Positions 19,249 to 28,575 are shown, counted from the first letter of the stretch. The stretch is 64,000 nt of DNA from Neptuniibacter halophilus (GCF_030295765.1 NZ_AP027292.1:1054001-1118000), one strand, 5' to 3'. Notes: generated by a model not told the origin, from the sequence alone. A program made the numbers and translations.

Positions 19249-20292
19249 ATGGCAGCCAATGATCAAGCAGTGAAAGTCTCAGTAATTATCCCGGTCTATA
19301 ACGCCGCTGTTTATATCTCAGAATGCCTCAATAGCGTTCTTCAGCAGTGCCATCAAGACCTGGAGATTCTTTTAGTAGATGATGGTTCAACCGACCACAG
19401 TGTGCGTGTAATTAAAAGCTATCAAGACAAACGAATAAAGCTTATCTGCTCAGCCAATAAAGGCGTATCCAGCGCCCGTAATATTGGAATCAGGGCATCG
19501 ACCGGAAACTATCTGTTTTTTCTGGATGCTGATGACAGCCTGCCTGAGACCGCTATTTCTGAGCTCGTTGAAGCTCTACGAATCAACAACAGCGATATAA
19601 GTATTGGCAGCTACGTCCAGTTCAGTTCAGCCTCCGCAGAGCTGGAGAAAACTATTTATCCTGACAACAGAACCTTAGACCGCAACGCAATTTTCCAGTA
19701 CATCTGCCAATACCTTGAAGCCCCCAACAAGTCACCTTTATTCGTTTTCTCCTGGGGACGCTTATACAGCGCTGATCTGATAAAAAACAATCAGGTATAT
19801 TTTAATGAACACCTGTCCACATTCGAAGATGTTCAATTCAATCTTGATTTACTCAAGTTCATAGACAATATCAGCTATACCCCTAAGATAGTCTACCGAC
19901 ATAGACTCCACCCCCTGAACAAGTCTGCTACGACTCAGTGGAAAAAGTCACCAGAGGAGCTTTTTGGTTTTGTGGCACCGGTATTGTCATGTACGGATCT
20001 GCTCAAAGATGAACTGGGTAATGTCAAAGCTCTTAGACTTGTTGAGCAGTGTCTATGCTCTTATACGATCATTCAGCTTATTCGGCTTTGCGGAGGCCTG
20101 AAGCTTTCAAGCTTTTACCTAATTTACCGATATATTAAACAATTGGTAAATACAGATTGGTTAGTGTCAGCAATCCAAAATTACAAAGCTGCTGCCGGGA
20201 ATAGCACTCTTATCCCAGCCCAGATCGCGCGGAGGCGTCCATTAATGGTGTTAATCGCCTGCTATCTACACGCTCGCAAACGTTACAGGTAG
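19249..20292 (+). CDS. Family 2 glycosyltransferase
   Basis: 347 residues. The GT-A fold N-terminal half shows VSVIIPVYNAAVYISECL, LLVDDGSTDHS, NKGVSSARNIGI and the metal-binding DxD in FLDADDSLP. The C-terminal half (about 230-347) is helical and not diagnostic; no clear membrane segment is seen. The gene starts three bases after the Nudix stop. From here to the end of the island the DNA looks visibly richer in A+T than the rfb genes, which suggests separate acquisition. Donor and acceptor sugars are unknown. Confidence 0.85.
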   Translation: MAANDQAVKVSVIIPVYNAAVYISECLNSVLQQCHQDLEILLVDDGSTDHSVRVIKSYQDKRIKLICSANKGVSSARNIGIRASTGNYLFFLDADDSLPETAISELVEALRINNSDISIGSYVQFSSASAELEKTIYPDNRTLDRNAIFQYICQYLEAPNKSPLFVFSWGRLYSADLIKNNQVYFNEHLSTFEDVQFNLDLLKFIDNISYTPKIVYRHRLHPLNKSATTQWKKSPEELFGFVAPVLSCTDLLKDELGNVKALRLVEQCLCSYTIIQLIRLCGGLKLSSFYLIYRYIKQLVNTDWLVSAIQNYKAAAGNSTLIPAQIARRRPLMVLIACYLHARKRYR

Positions 20293-20305
20293 AAAAACTT
20301 TCAAT

Positions 20306-21505
20306 ATGAATATATTCAAGCAGATAAAACAGCAGAATCTCCCTGTTGTTATCTTCGGAGCAGGATTCGCAGGTCAGGTCATTTTGAACACCTGCCTGGA
20401 CAATGGACTTGAAGTTAGCTGTTTCTGCGATAACAAGAAAAACTATTCAGGCAGTTTTCTTCTGGGACATAGGATCATTCATCCTTCAGAATTTGACGAT
20501 TTATTCCAGGACGCTATTTTCATTATATCCGCCGCTGACATACATGACGTGGCAGTCCAACTGAAGGAACTGGGTTATAGTAACCACATCGCAGGCGGCG
20601 ACATACTCAAGCACTCTGATCTGAGCAAACATCACTATGATACTGAATTTTCGTTTCTGGATTATGCCGTAGCCACGTGCATTCAGTGCCATGATGCCTA
20701 CCAGAATCCAAGCAAACTATTCCTGAGAAGCGTAGATATTGTTATCACTGAAAAGTGTTCGATGCGGTGCAAGGACTGTTCGAACCTGATGCAATATTAT
20801 GAAAGTCCGGAAAACTACTCACTGGAAGAATTAGTCAATTCTTTAGAAACCTTCTTTTCCGCAGTTGACCAGGTAAACGAGTTCAGAGTCATTGGTGGTG
20901 AGCCATTTATGAACAAAGAGATAGGCCAGGTCATAGAATGGCTAAGCCAGCAGGAGAAAGTCAACAAGCTGGTGATTTACACTAACGGGACTATTGTCCC
21001 CAAAGGCAAAAACCTATCTTCTCTGCAGAACGAAAAAGTGTTGATGATGATTACCGATTATGATGCTTTATCCCGGAATCATGAACGCCTGGTAACAACC
21101 CTTCAAGAAAACCATATAGCTTACCATACGGATAAAGCTCAAAACTGGACGGACTGTGCCAGCATCGAGCCACGCCACAGGAACGCGGAACAACAAAAAG
21201 AGGTATTTAAAAATTGTTGCGCTAAATGCCTGTTCACCATTATGGACGGGAAATTCTACCGCTGCCCATTCTCTGCCCATGTGGACAAACTAGGCGCTAC
21301 TCCGCTCTACCCCGACGACTATATTGCGCTACGTCCTTCCCCTGATCAGCAAGGATCACAACTTCGTGAGGCACTCGCGCAATTTATCAACGAAAAGGAA
21401 TCCCTTCTTTCCTGTAATTATTGCGCGGGACGTTTTTTAAGTGATGAGAAGATAACACCGGGGATTCAGGTAAGTGAACCATTGAACTTTACTAAGCTGA
21501 GGTAA
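20306..21505 (+). CDS. Radical SAM protein with N-terminal nucleotide-binding-like domain
   Basis: 399 residues. Residues 1-120 resemble the C-terminal domain of sugar C-methyltransferases (VVIFGAGFAGQVIL, CFCDNKK, FIISAADIHDVAVQL). The radical SAM motif is CSMRCKDC (about 150-157), followed by RVIGGEPFMN. The C-terminus has several Cys (NCCAKCLF, YRCPFSAH, SCNYCAGR), consistent with an auxiliary Fe-S cluster. Last gene of the island, 13 bp after the glycosyltransferase. It is unlike the first radical SAM enzyme in length and Cys spacing, so the two are not a recent duplication. The reaction is unknown. Confidence 0.82.
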   Translation: MNIFKQIKQQNLPVVIFGAGFAGQVILNTCLDNGLEVSCFCDNKKNYSGSFLLGHRIIHPSEFDDLFQDAIFIISAADIHDVAVQLKELGYSNHIAGGDILKHSDLSKHHYDTEFSFLDYAVATCIQCHDAYQNPSKLFLRSVDIVITEKCSMRCKDCSNLMQYYESPENYSLEELVNSLETFFSAVDQVNEFRVIGGEPFMNKEIGQVIEWLSQQEKVNKLVIYTNGTIVPKGKNLSSLQNEKVLMMITDYDALSRNHERLVTTLQENHIAYHTDKAQNWTDCASIEPRHRNAEQQKEVFKNCCAKCLFTIMDGKFYRCPFSAHVDKLGATPLYPDDYIALRPSPDQQGSQLREALAQFINEKESLLSCNYCAGRFLSDEKITPGIQVSEPLNFTKLR

Positions 21506-21526
21506 CCATAAGACAGGCCTCAACCT

Positions 21527-21574
21527 GCTCCCCGGTAATAATAGCTTGCGTTTAATACAAGCTAGCCGCGGAGC
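21527..21574. terminator. Hairpin between convergent island and flagellar operon, possible bidirectional terminator
   Basis: Nested inverted repeats: GCTCC/GGAGC outside, CGG/CCG, then TAGCTTG/CAAGCTA around a 9-nt loop. It lies between the ends of two convergent operons. There is no clean T run, so termination is plausible rather than shown. Confidence 0.4.
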
Positions 21575-21670
21575 ACCTACCCTGAAGCTGTTAAAATAAC
21601 AACTATCAGAGAAGTACTTGTGCGAAACAGACCCTGAACGCCCCGGACAATTTTTCTGATACTAACCCGA

Positions 21671-23470
21671 TCAACGAGAGCTTGCCCGTTCAACAAAAAT
21701 GGACCACATTTTAGTGAAGTCGGTAAACAGTTGCTGAGCCATAATTTCAGGATTAAAAAAACCACTCTCAGGAAGACTCTCTCTCAACCGGTTTTTGACA
21801 CTCATCAGTTTATCCGGATACCGGGCCATATCCACGGCTTTTTGTACATATTCGCCGTGATCTGCGGCAACTAACTCCTGTAGATTAACCCCCTCCAGCA
21901 TGGCGGCACCAGTCCTGCTTATAACAGAGCTCCCCATCAGAGAGACATAGGGAACCCCCATCCATAAAGCTTCCATATTTACTGTAGAGCCATTGTAGGG
22001 GAAGGTATCCAGAACAAGATCGATCTCCCGGAAAGCCGAAAGATATCCGGCGTAAGTACCGTCATGGCTGGCCAGAGTAAATCGGTCAGCCGAAACGCCA
22101 AATCCCTCAAGTCGAGTAATAAATTGCTGCTTAAACCCCTCATCGCCGAACAGCCAGGAGTCGATGTAGAAACGTGCGTCGGGTAACTCGTGTAATATCT
22201 CCGCCCAAAGACGAATGACTTCATCAGAGACTTTATCTACACGGTTCATACAGCCAAAAGTAAAAAAACCATTCTTCTGGTATGGCGTACAGTCAAATTG
22301 CCTCTCAAACTCAATGTCCAGCATAGCCAGACACTGGCTACTCTTAAACTGCCACACCTCTTCAGTGAAATCTGGGTTATTCCGTACTGGACTGGCGACT
22401 TTTCCGGCGCCAAAGTAGTCAATTTCCGTTAACCCGGTACTGGCAAAAAAACCCATCCAGCTGAGTTGCACAGGGGATGGCTTATAAGCGAAGACAGGCA
22501 ATCGATTGTGTGCCGAATGCCCCGACATATCGATTAATATATCGATACGATCTGCATATATTTTTTTTGCCAGCTCTGGATCGTTTATATGAAACACATC
22601 ATTCCATTCGGAAAAACAGGGTTTCATTCGCTCAGTAACAGCATCGTCAGGCATCCAGTTGTTGTGATACGCAATTAGCTCCACTGGATACTCTGACAAC
22701 TTCCGGAGAGCACCCTCAAACAGTTTCGCCACCACATGACGACGAAAATCCGCCGCCACAAAGCCAATTCTCAAAACCTTCTTTGCTTTGAGCTCCAAAG
22801 CAGGCCAGGCAGTGTATAGCTGACTTCGTTTTCTCGCCAGCCGAGCGTACTCTTTGGCAACCTTAAGGTACTCAGCTCCCGGCACACTTAAGTCAGTCGC
22901 AAGGCACATGAGTTCATTACTGAAAATATCTAAACGGCCTGGATCAGCCTGCCGGGCCTTACGGTAACAGGATACAGCCTCTTTCAGCCGGGACTGGGTT
23001 TTGTATACATTGCCCAGATTGTTAAGAGCCTTAACAGAAACCGGGTCATAGTTGATGGCTAACTGATAATGCTCTATCGCTGACTGGAGATCCCCCTGAC
23101 TGGAGTAGATATCGCCCATCCCCCGGTAGGAGGCTGATAGATTCGGTTTCAGAGAGATAGCTTTTTTAAAATGCTCCAGTGCCAGCGGCTTTTTATCGAG
23201 TTCAAGCAAAGCAAAACCCATGTGATGATAGGCATCACCACTTTCGGGATTAAGCTTAATCGCTTTCAACAGGTAGGAGACAGCAGGCTCGAATTGCTTT
23301 TTGATCAGGCAGATAATACCCATAAAATGATTGGCATCGAAATTATCAGGGGCAATCGTGAGTGCTTTACTAAAAACAGCCTCAGCTTCTGCATAATTTC
23401 CCGAGCGATAGCACCTGAGCCCTAGCTCAAGAGCTTTCCCGACCAACTGACTCTGAGTAGCCTGATCCAT
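21671..23470 (-). CDS. TPR-containing GT41 (OGT/SPINDLY-like) glycosyltransferase, probable flagellin glycosyltransferase
   Basis: 599 residues. Five to six TPR units cover about 10-205 (for example AEAVFSKALTIAPDNFDANHFMG, AIEHYQLAINYDPVSVKALNNLGN). The OGT catalytic region follows, about 235-590: RIGFVAADFRRHVV, DILIDMSGHSAHNRLPVFAYKPSPVQLSWMGFFASTG, DTFPYNGSTVNMEALWMGVPYVSL. The family transfers a sugar from UDP-GlcNAc-type donors to Ser/Thr of proteins. Its ATG overlaps the fliS stop (TAATG), so it is made together with the flagellin chaperone. Flagellin is the obvious substrate. The donor may come from the neighbouring island, which would be unusual for GT41. Confidence 0.88.
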   Translation of the reverse strand: MDQATQSQLVGKALELGLRCYRSGNYAEAEAVFSKALTIAPDNFDANHFMGIICLIKKQFEPAVSYLLKAIKLNPESGDAYHHMGFALLELDKKPLALEHFKKAISLKPNLSASYRGMGDIYSSQGDLQSAIEHYQLAINYDPVSVKALNNLGNVYKTQSRLKEAVSCYRKARQADPGRLDIFSNELMCLATDLSVPGAEYLKVAKEYARLARKRSQLYTAWPALELKAKKVLRIGFVAADFRRHVVAKLFEGALRKLSEYPVELIAYHNNWMPDDAVTERMKPCFSEWNDVFHINDPELAKKIYADRIDILIDMSGHSAHNRLPVFAYKPSPVQLSWMGFFASTGLTEIDYFGAGKVASPVRNNPDFTEEVWQFKSSQCLAMLDIEFERQFDCTPYQKNGFFTFGCMNRVDKVSDEVIRLWAEILHELPDARFYIDSWLFGDEGFKQQFITRLEGFGVSADRFTLASHDGTYAGYLSAFREIDLVLDTFPYNGSTVNMEALWMGVPYVSLMGSSVISRTGAAMLEGVNLQELVAADHGEYVQKAVDMARYPDKLMSVKNRLRESLPESGFFNPEIMAQQLFTDFTKMWSIFVERASSR

Positions 23471-23880
23471 TATTTGTTGGTTTCTTGAATCTGAACCTCA
23501 ACAGGCATCGCAGACCAACCAGAACGCACTTCCAGAATTAAATCCATCACTTCCTGAATTTTCTTTTCATCATTCTCCCGGTTAGCAAGCAACACCTGGC
23601 GAATCATATAGTTATAAAGTTCATCCAGATTCGCCGCCAGTTCACCGCCTTTATCAAGATCAAGAGACCCCTTCAAACCCACGATAATATCTGTTGCCTT
23701 ATTAAGATGTTCAGTACGCTCTTCAATCTGGCCACGCTCTGTTGCACCTTTTGCTTTCGCAAGCGCTGTTAACGCACCTTCCAGTAACATGGAGATTAGT
23801 TTATGGGGGCTGGCTGTTTCTACGGTTGCCCTCAAATCAACACTTTTATACTGTTTCAGGGCATTCAAATTAACGCTCAT
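23470..23880 (-). CDS. fliS: Flagellin export chaperone FliS
   Basis: 136 residues, all-helical. It begins MSVNLNALKQYKSVDL and carries the family's ASPHKLISMLLEGALTALAKAKGA helix and LNKATDIIVGLKGSLDLDKGG. FliS binds the C-terminal D0 region of flagellin and keeps it unpolymerised before export. It follows fliD by 54 bp and is coupled to the OGT-like gene. Confidence 0.95.
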   Translation of the reverse strand: MSVNLNALKQYKSVDLRATVETASPHKLISMLLEGALTALAKAKGATERGQIEERTEHLNKATDIIVGLKGSLDLDKGGELAANLDELYNYMIRQVLLANRENDEKKIQEVMDLILEVRSGWSAMPVEVQIQETNK

Positions 23881-23934
23881 ATCTATATACCTACCTTAAA
23901 AAACGCTACAAGCGCAGTGAGCAAAAAAATTACA

Positions 23935-26052
23935 TTAACCATTCGATGCGGTGAATGGCAGCCGGTCCAGAATACCATCTAACTGGTTACCAGTGCTCTG
24001 GAAACTACTGACAATTCGCTCCATCGCTAAAAACTGCGAGTACAACCGAAGCTCCAGCTTTTCCATTTTTCTATCCAACTCTTCACGATCTTCGGTAATT
24101 CCCTCAAGAGAGTCACCGATATTATCCTCACGAAGCTGAATACTGCCACTCGAAGACAAGAAGCTATTGATCAGATTTTCAAGCTCACCGGCAAACCCTC
24201 GAGAGAAACCAATACTTACCGTGCCTGCAGCAACAGCATTCTCACCAATAGTTAAGTTGAGCCCGTAAGGATCAGTATCAATCTTAGGTAACAGCACATT
24301 ACCAGATCCGAACCCGGCTTCACCATTGATTGTGCCTGCTACGTTGACCCCTGTGTCGGAGAAATCTGCAAAGCCCAGCTCCGCAATGTCGGCTCCAAAA
24401 TCTGCAGAATCGAACTGAACAGTCGAAGAAGTACCGTAACTACGTGAAGTGAAAGTAAACTGGTCAGTGGCACTATCATAGGCCACATCAACTGCAATAT
24501 TCGAAGCACTCAGATTACTATCGCCATTAATCAGCGATTGCAGATCAGCCCTGACCTCATCAATAGTCGAATAGCTGCCTGTCAGGGTAATCGTGTCAGA
24601 CTTGGTTCCATCTACAGTAATCTTAAACGACAGGTCAAGCGAACTCGCATCAGGAATATTCACACTATCGGCAGCACTGTCGAAGCTGATATTCCCGCCA
24701 TCGACCATTGCATTAGTTGTCACAGTAGCCTTTTCAGGGTCGGTTGTAACCACAACATCATAGCTCCCCGCCACAGTACCGGAGGCATAGCTACCAATGG
24801 AAACACTCACTTCATCGCTGGATGAGGAGGTTCTGGTTGCAAACAGAGATTCCACCAAAGCAAAGTTATCCTGCATTGCCGCACTGAAATCGTCCTCATC
24901 AATCGACAGCGAACCATCCAGCTCTGTGCGAATACCGACATTGGTCAATGCGTTATAACCATCATCGACACCAGGCACAAGCGCACTGATTGTGTTACGG
25001 ATCTGGTTCACAATCGCTTTAGCTGTACCATCTGTCGCCAGATCTCCTCTAACTACCTGGTTACTCTCGTCGCGGCTATAACCCACCAGATTCTGCGCTG
25101 TCTCATAAAACAGGTTGTACGCTTCGACAAAATCCCGAATTGCCTGCTCCGCTACAGCAGTATCTTCTGAAACGGTAAAAGTAAAACTGGACCCAGGTTC
25201 GGCTTTGTTTACCGAGAAATTAAACCCCTGAATAACATCATCTATTTCATTGGTTTCTCGATAAACCGTCAGGCCGTTTACTTTCAATGTGGCGTCTGCC
25301 GCCTGTTGAGTTTCTGTGACCTGAGAGTGCTCTGTTTCATTGAACTCGAATACACTGAGGCCAGTAGTGTCACCCTTAGTAGCATCATCGCTGGAAATAC
25401 GCATCGCATTATTCGCACCTGATGGCGCGGTTAAAAGCAACTGGTACTGACCATCAACAAGTAATACTGAAGCCTGTACATCCGCATCTTCAGCATTGAT
25501 TTTATCGGCAATATCCTGAAGAGAATCGGTGGCTTCCACGACGATATTCAATGCCGCTCGCGCATCATTAACAGAAAAGGAGTACGGATCGTCATCAGTA
25601 TCTACATCTGCACCGGGATCGGCAGCTTCATCGTAGGTCCAGGTACCGAAGCTAATGGTCAGTGTACCTGACTCATTCAGAGCAGAGTCTTTATCCGAAT
25701 AAGCCCCCGTGACAATCGACTGGGACTGAGCTACAGATTCAACTTCAATATTGTAAGTCCCGGTCTGAGCACCGGCTTCCACCGAGTTTGGCGTAATAAC
25801 ATCAGTATCAGGGAATGCCACCGAGCGGGCATTAAAAGTGTCATTATCAGCCAGAGGCGATAAAGCCCCTTGCAGCTCTGACATACTGCTTTTTAAAGTG
25901 CCATAAGCAGATATCTGGGATTCGAGGGTTTCCTGCTTCGAATTAAGACGCTCTTCACGAGGAGCCTTTTCAATTTCGACAAGCTGTGAAACAAGACTGG
26001 TGGTGTCGATACCAGAACCGGCACCCAGTGATTTAATGATACTATCACTCAT
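23935..26052 (-). CDS. fliD: Flagellar filament capping protein FliD
   Basis: 705 residues, well above the 450-480 usual in Pseudomonas; the extra length is in the exposed middle. N-terminal D0/D1 region: IIKSLGAGSGIDTTSLVSQLVEIEKAPREERL. C-terminal D0/D1 region: LENLINSFLSSSGSIQLREDNIGDSLEGITEDREELDRKMEKLELRL. The central part (about 330-610) is acidic and Ser/Thr/Asp rich. FliD caps the filament tip and helps flagellin fold into place. The long surface region is where strain-to-strain variation is expected. Confidence 0.95.
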   Translation of the reverse strand: MSDSIIKSLGAGSGIDTTSLVSQLVEIEKAPREERLNSKQETLESQISAYGTLKSSMSELQGALSPLADNDTFNARSVAFPDTDVITPNSVEAGAQTGTYNIEVESVAQSQSIVTGAYSDKDSALNESGTLTISFGTWTYDEAADPGADVDTDDDPYSFSVNDARAALNIVVEATDSLQDIADKINAEDADVQASVLLVDGQYQLLLTAPSGANNAMRISSDDATKGDTTGLSVFEFNETEHSQVTETQQAADATLKVNGLTVYRETNEIDDVIQGFNFSVNKAEPGSSFTFTVSEDTAVAEQAIRDFVEAYNLFYETAQNLVGYSRDESNQVVRGDLATDGTAKAIVNQIRNTISALVPGVDDGYNALTNVGIRTELDGSLSIDEDDFSAAMQDNFALVESLFATRTSSSSDEVSVSIGSYASGTVAGSYDVVVTTDPEKATVTTNAMVDGGNISFDSAADSVNIPDASSLDLSFKITVDGTKSDTITLTGSYSTIDEVRADLQSLINGDSNLSASNIAVDVAYDSATDQFTFTSRSYGTSSTVQFDSADFGADIAELGFADFSDTGVNVAGTINGEAGFGSGNVLLPKIDTDPYGLNLTIGENAVAAGTVSIGFSRGFAGELENLINSFLSSSGSIQLREDNIGDSLEGITEDREELDRKMEKLELRLYSQFLAMERIVSSFQSTGNQLDGILDRLPFTASNG

Positions 26053-26098
26053 TGCCCATGCCTCTGGTTTTTAGTGAGTGGAAGAAGCCCGTAGTGTC

Positions 26099-26476
26099 TC
26101 AGGCTTCCTCGTTGAAGATCAAGCCCATCATACGATCAAGGGACTCTGCGAAGCGCAGTGCTTCTTCGTTAGGGATCTGACGAATCACTTCATCGGTACT
26201 CAGATCACGAACCTGAACTACCACCTCATCAGAAGTTTTATCAACTGAGAAGTTAAGTGAGCGCTGTCCGCTTTTCATCATCTCATTGAGGCGATCAATT
26301 GCAGCTTCCAGCTTTTCAACAGACATCTCTTGCGATTCTTTAGCCTGCTCCTGGAAACGCTCGCTTTGTTGAGGCTCCACGGGCTGGCGCTGAACCTGGC
26401 CTGCTTGCTGAGGCTGCTGAGAAGGCTGAACAATATTCGCCGCAGCGTTAGCAGCACCCATTGATTCGATAGCCAT
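26099..26476 (-). CDS. flaG: FlaG family flagellar protein
   Basis: 125 residues. A Gln-rich N-terminal third (QPSQQPQQAGQVQRQ) precedes the FlaG domain: LNEMMKSGQRSLNFSVDKTSDEVVVQVRDLSTDEVIRQIP. It sits between fliC and fliD, its usual place in polar flagellar loci, where it affects filament length. It is preceded by a 92-bp gap after fliC. Confidence 0.92.
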   Translation of the reverse strand: MAIESMGAANAAANIVQPSQQPQQAGQVQRQPVEPQQSERFQEQAKESQEMSVEKLEAAIDRLNEMMKSGQRSLNFSVDKTSDEVVVQVRDLSTDEVIRQIPNEEALRFAESLDRMMGLIFNEEA

Positions 26477-26568
26477 AACTCATTTCCTCTTCTTTAACTT
26501 TTTGAGTAATCCCCCTTCACCGAAGGCTCAGGGGGATCTCAACTCTATCTGTCAGTATAGCTGCTATC

Positions 26569-28332
26569 TTACTGCAGCAGTGACAGAACCTGCTGAGGTG
26601 CAGCGTTAGCCTGTGCCAGCATCGCTGTTCCTGCCTGCTGCAGTACCTGAGCACGACTCAAGTTTGCAGATTCTTTTGCAAAGTCTGCATCTTCGATACG
26701 TGAACGGGCAGCCGCTACGTTCTCAGATACGTTAGACAGGTTGTTGATGGTGAAGTCCAGGCGGTTGTTGATTGCACCCAGATCACCACGAGTAGCGTTG
26801 ATCTGCTCAAGAGCTGCATCAATAGTGTCAATCGCCTTCTGGGCTCCAGCAGCGGTGGAGATATCGATATTAGCGACACTGCTACCAGAACCTACTGCAA
26901 CGTTAGTTTCATGTAGATTCAGAATACCCTGCATGGTGGTTTCCTGACCATCTTTGTAGTCGATGGAAATATCAGCACCATCCACAGAGGTCAATTTCAG
27001 CGCGTTAGTTACACTGGAGCTATCCAGAGAAGCAACCACACCAGTCTGCTCTGTGTAAGTGTTCAGGAATGCTACGGTATCACTTGCTTCACCAGCAGTG
27101 TCGTTGCCATCGTAGTCGATAGTATTATCATATTCACCGATGGATACGCCGTTCAGTACCAGATCACCGTCATTGAAGGCAGTGGTTGCCAGTGCAGCAT
27201 CACCCATGATTTCACCCTGTTTCAGGCGAGTGTCTACACCTGTCAGTGACGCATCGGTAGCAACACCATATTCAATGGTTATTTCATCTACGCCCGCTTC
27301 AGCGGTAAAGGTCAGGTGAGAAAATCCAGTATCACCACCGTCAAGGCCAGTACCCAGAGCTGCCGCAGCGTCTACTGTACTTTCAGTGATAGCAATAGAT
27401 GTTGTATTTTCTGCACTCAGGGTCAGGTAGCCATCGTCATTTACGCTTGCCTGTACCAGCCCACCAGATACCTCGTTGATGGTTGATACCAGATCATCCA
27501 TATTGCTGGTGTTGCTTACCTGGAAAGTCTGAACAGTATCATCGGCCATAGTTACCGCAAACTGAACATATTCACCGTCCTGAATGATACCGTCACCACC
27601 GGTGGTCGCTACCATCTCAGTAGTTGCACCAACAGTTACTCCAGTTACATTGCCATTAATCTCATCCAGAGCATCTTGCAGACTTCCTGATGCGTGAGCA
27701 CTCAGATCACCCACATCCTGACCGTTGATTTCCATAGTGTTAGTAACACCATTGATCCCATCGATACCTGCCAGCAGGTCAGATCCCAGGTCCGTACCCG
27801 TTACGCTTGCACCTGAACCGTTACCCAGTGAGTTGGTATCTGTTGCACCAATGTTAAGAGTAATAGTCTCATTGGAATCCGCACCAGCCTGAAGGTCAAC
27901 TTCACCCAGCGTACCATCCAGAATCTGCAGGCCGTTGAATTTGGTAGTTTCAGAGATACGGTCAATTTCTGCGATCAGCTGCTGTACTTCTGCGTTCAGA
28001 GTAGAACGGTTACCTTCATCGTAGGTACCGTTGGCAGACTGAATAGACAGCTCACGCATACGCTGCAGGATGTTAGTAGTCTCGTCCAGTGCACCTTCTG
28101 CTGTCTGGATCAGAGAGATACCATCGTTCGCGTTACGAATCGCCTGATCCAGACCACGAACCTGAGAAGTCATACGGTTAGAGATCGCCAGACCCGCTGC
28201 ATCATCCGCTGCGGAGTTAATGCGCTTACCGCTGGTCAGACGTTCCATAGCCTGGTTCTGATCACCCTGAGAGAGGGTCAGGTTACGCTGAGCATTCAGC
28301 GACATGATGTTTGAGTTAATTACCATTGCCAT
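26569..28332 (-). CDS. fliC: Flagellin
   Basis: 587 residues. The conserved N-terminal D0/D1 region (MVINSNIMSLNAQRNL ... RLTSGKRINSAADDAAGLAISNRM ... LSIQSANGTY) and C-terminal D1/D0 region (DFTINNLSNVSENVAAARSRIEDADFAKESANLSRAQVLQQAGTAML) flank a variable middle of about 310 residues rich in Thr, Ser and Asp. The middle is the surface domain and offers many possible O-glycosylation sites. The gene has a long leader from a sigma-28-like promoter. The neighbouring chaperone, GT41 enzyme and sugar island suggest the filament is glycosylated. Confidence 0.97.
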   Translation of the reverse strand: MAMVINSNIMSLNAQRNLTLSQGDQNQAMERLTSGKRINSAADDAAGLAISNRMTSQVRGLDQAIRNANDGISLIQTAEGALDETTNILQRMRELSIQSANGTYDEGNRSTLNAEVQQLIAEIDRISETTKFNGLQILDGTLGEVDLQAGADSNETITLNIGATDTNSLGNGSGASVTGTDLGSDLLAGIDGINGVTNTMEINGQDVGDLSAHASGSLQDALDEINGNVTGVTVGATTEMVATTGGDGIIQDGEYVQFAVTMADDTVQTFQVSNTSNMDDLVSTINEVSGGLVQASVNDDGYLTLSAENTTSIAITESTVDAAAALGTGLDGGDTGFSHLTFTAEAGVDEITIEYGVATDASLTGVDTRLKQGEIMGDAALATTAFNDGDLVLNGVSIGEYDNTIDYDGNDTAGEASDTVAFLNTYTEQTGVVASLDSSSVTNALKLTSVDGADISIDYKDGQETTMQGILNLHETNVAVGSGSSVANIDISTAAGAQKAIDTIDAALEQINATRGDLGAINNRLDFTINNLSNVSENVAAARSRIEDADFAKESANLSRAQVLQQAGTAMLAQANAAPQQVLSLLQ

Positions 28333-28524
28333 GAGATTTTCTCCTCACAATCAGCCGAGTCTGACCGGCTGTATTCGAATTTTTGGCTCTTTGAATTTCT
28401 CAGTTGAAGGGGGTGAGAAATCCAAGCTTGAAAATGTTATCGACCAGGGAGCTGAACGCTTTAGAAAAAAATTAACTTTTTCTATCTTCTTACTTACAGC
28501 GCCATAACGTCCCGTTGATTTTTG

Positions 28525-28551
28525 TTATCGGCACGCTCAGACTGGGCATGA
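28525..28551 (-). promoter_or_regulatory. Sigma-28 (FliA) type promoter for fliC
   Basis: On the minus strand, TCAT, a 15-nt spacer and a perfect GCCGATAA -10 box. The box matches the flagellin-class sigma-28 consensus (TAAA-N15-GCCGATAA); the -35 half is weaker. It lies about 190 bp before the fliC ATG and 25 bp from the divergent fliT-like gene, implying a long fliC leader. Confidence 0.72.
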
Positions 28552-28575
28552 GAAAAATCTCGCAGGAATATTGAA

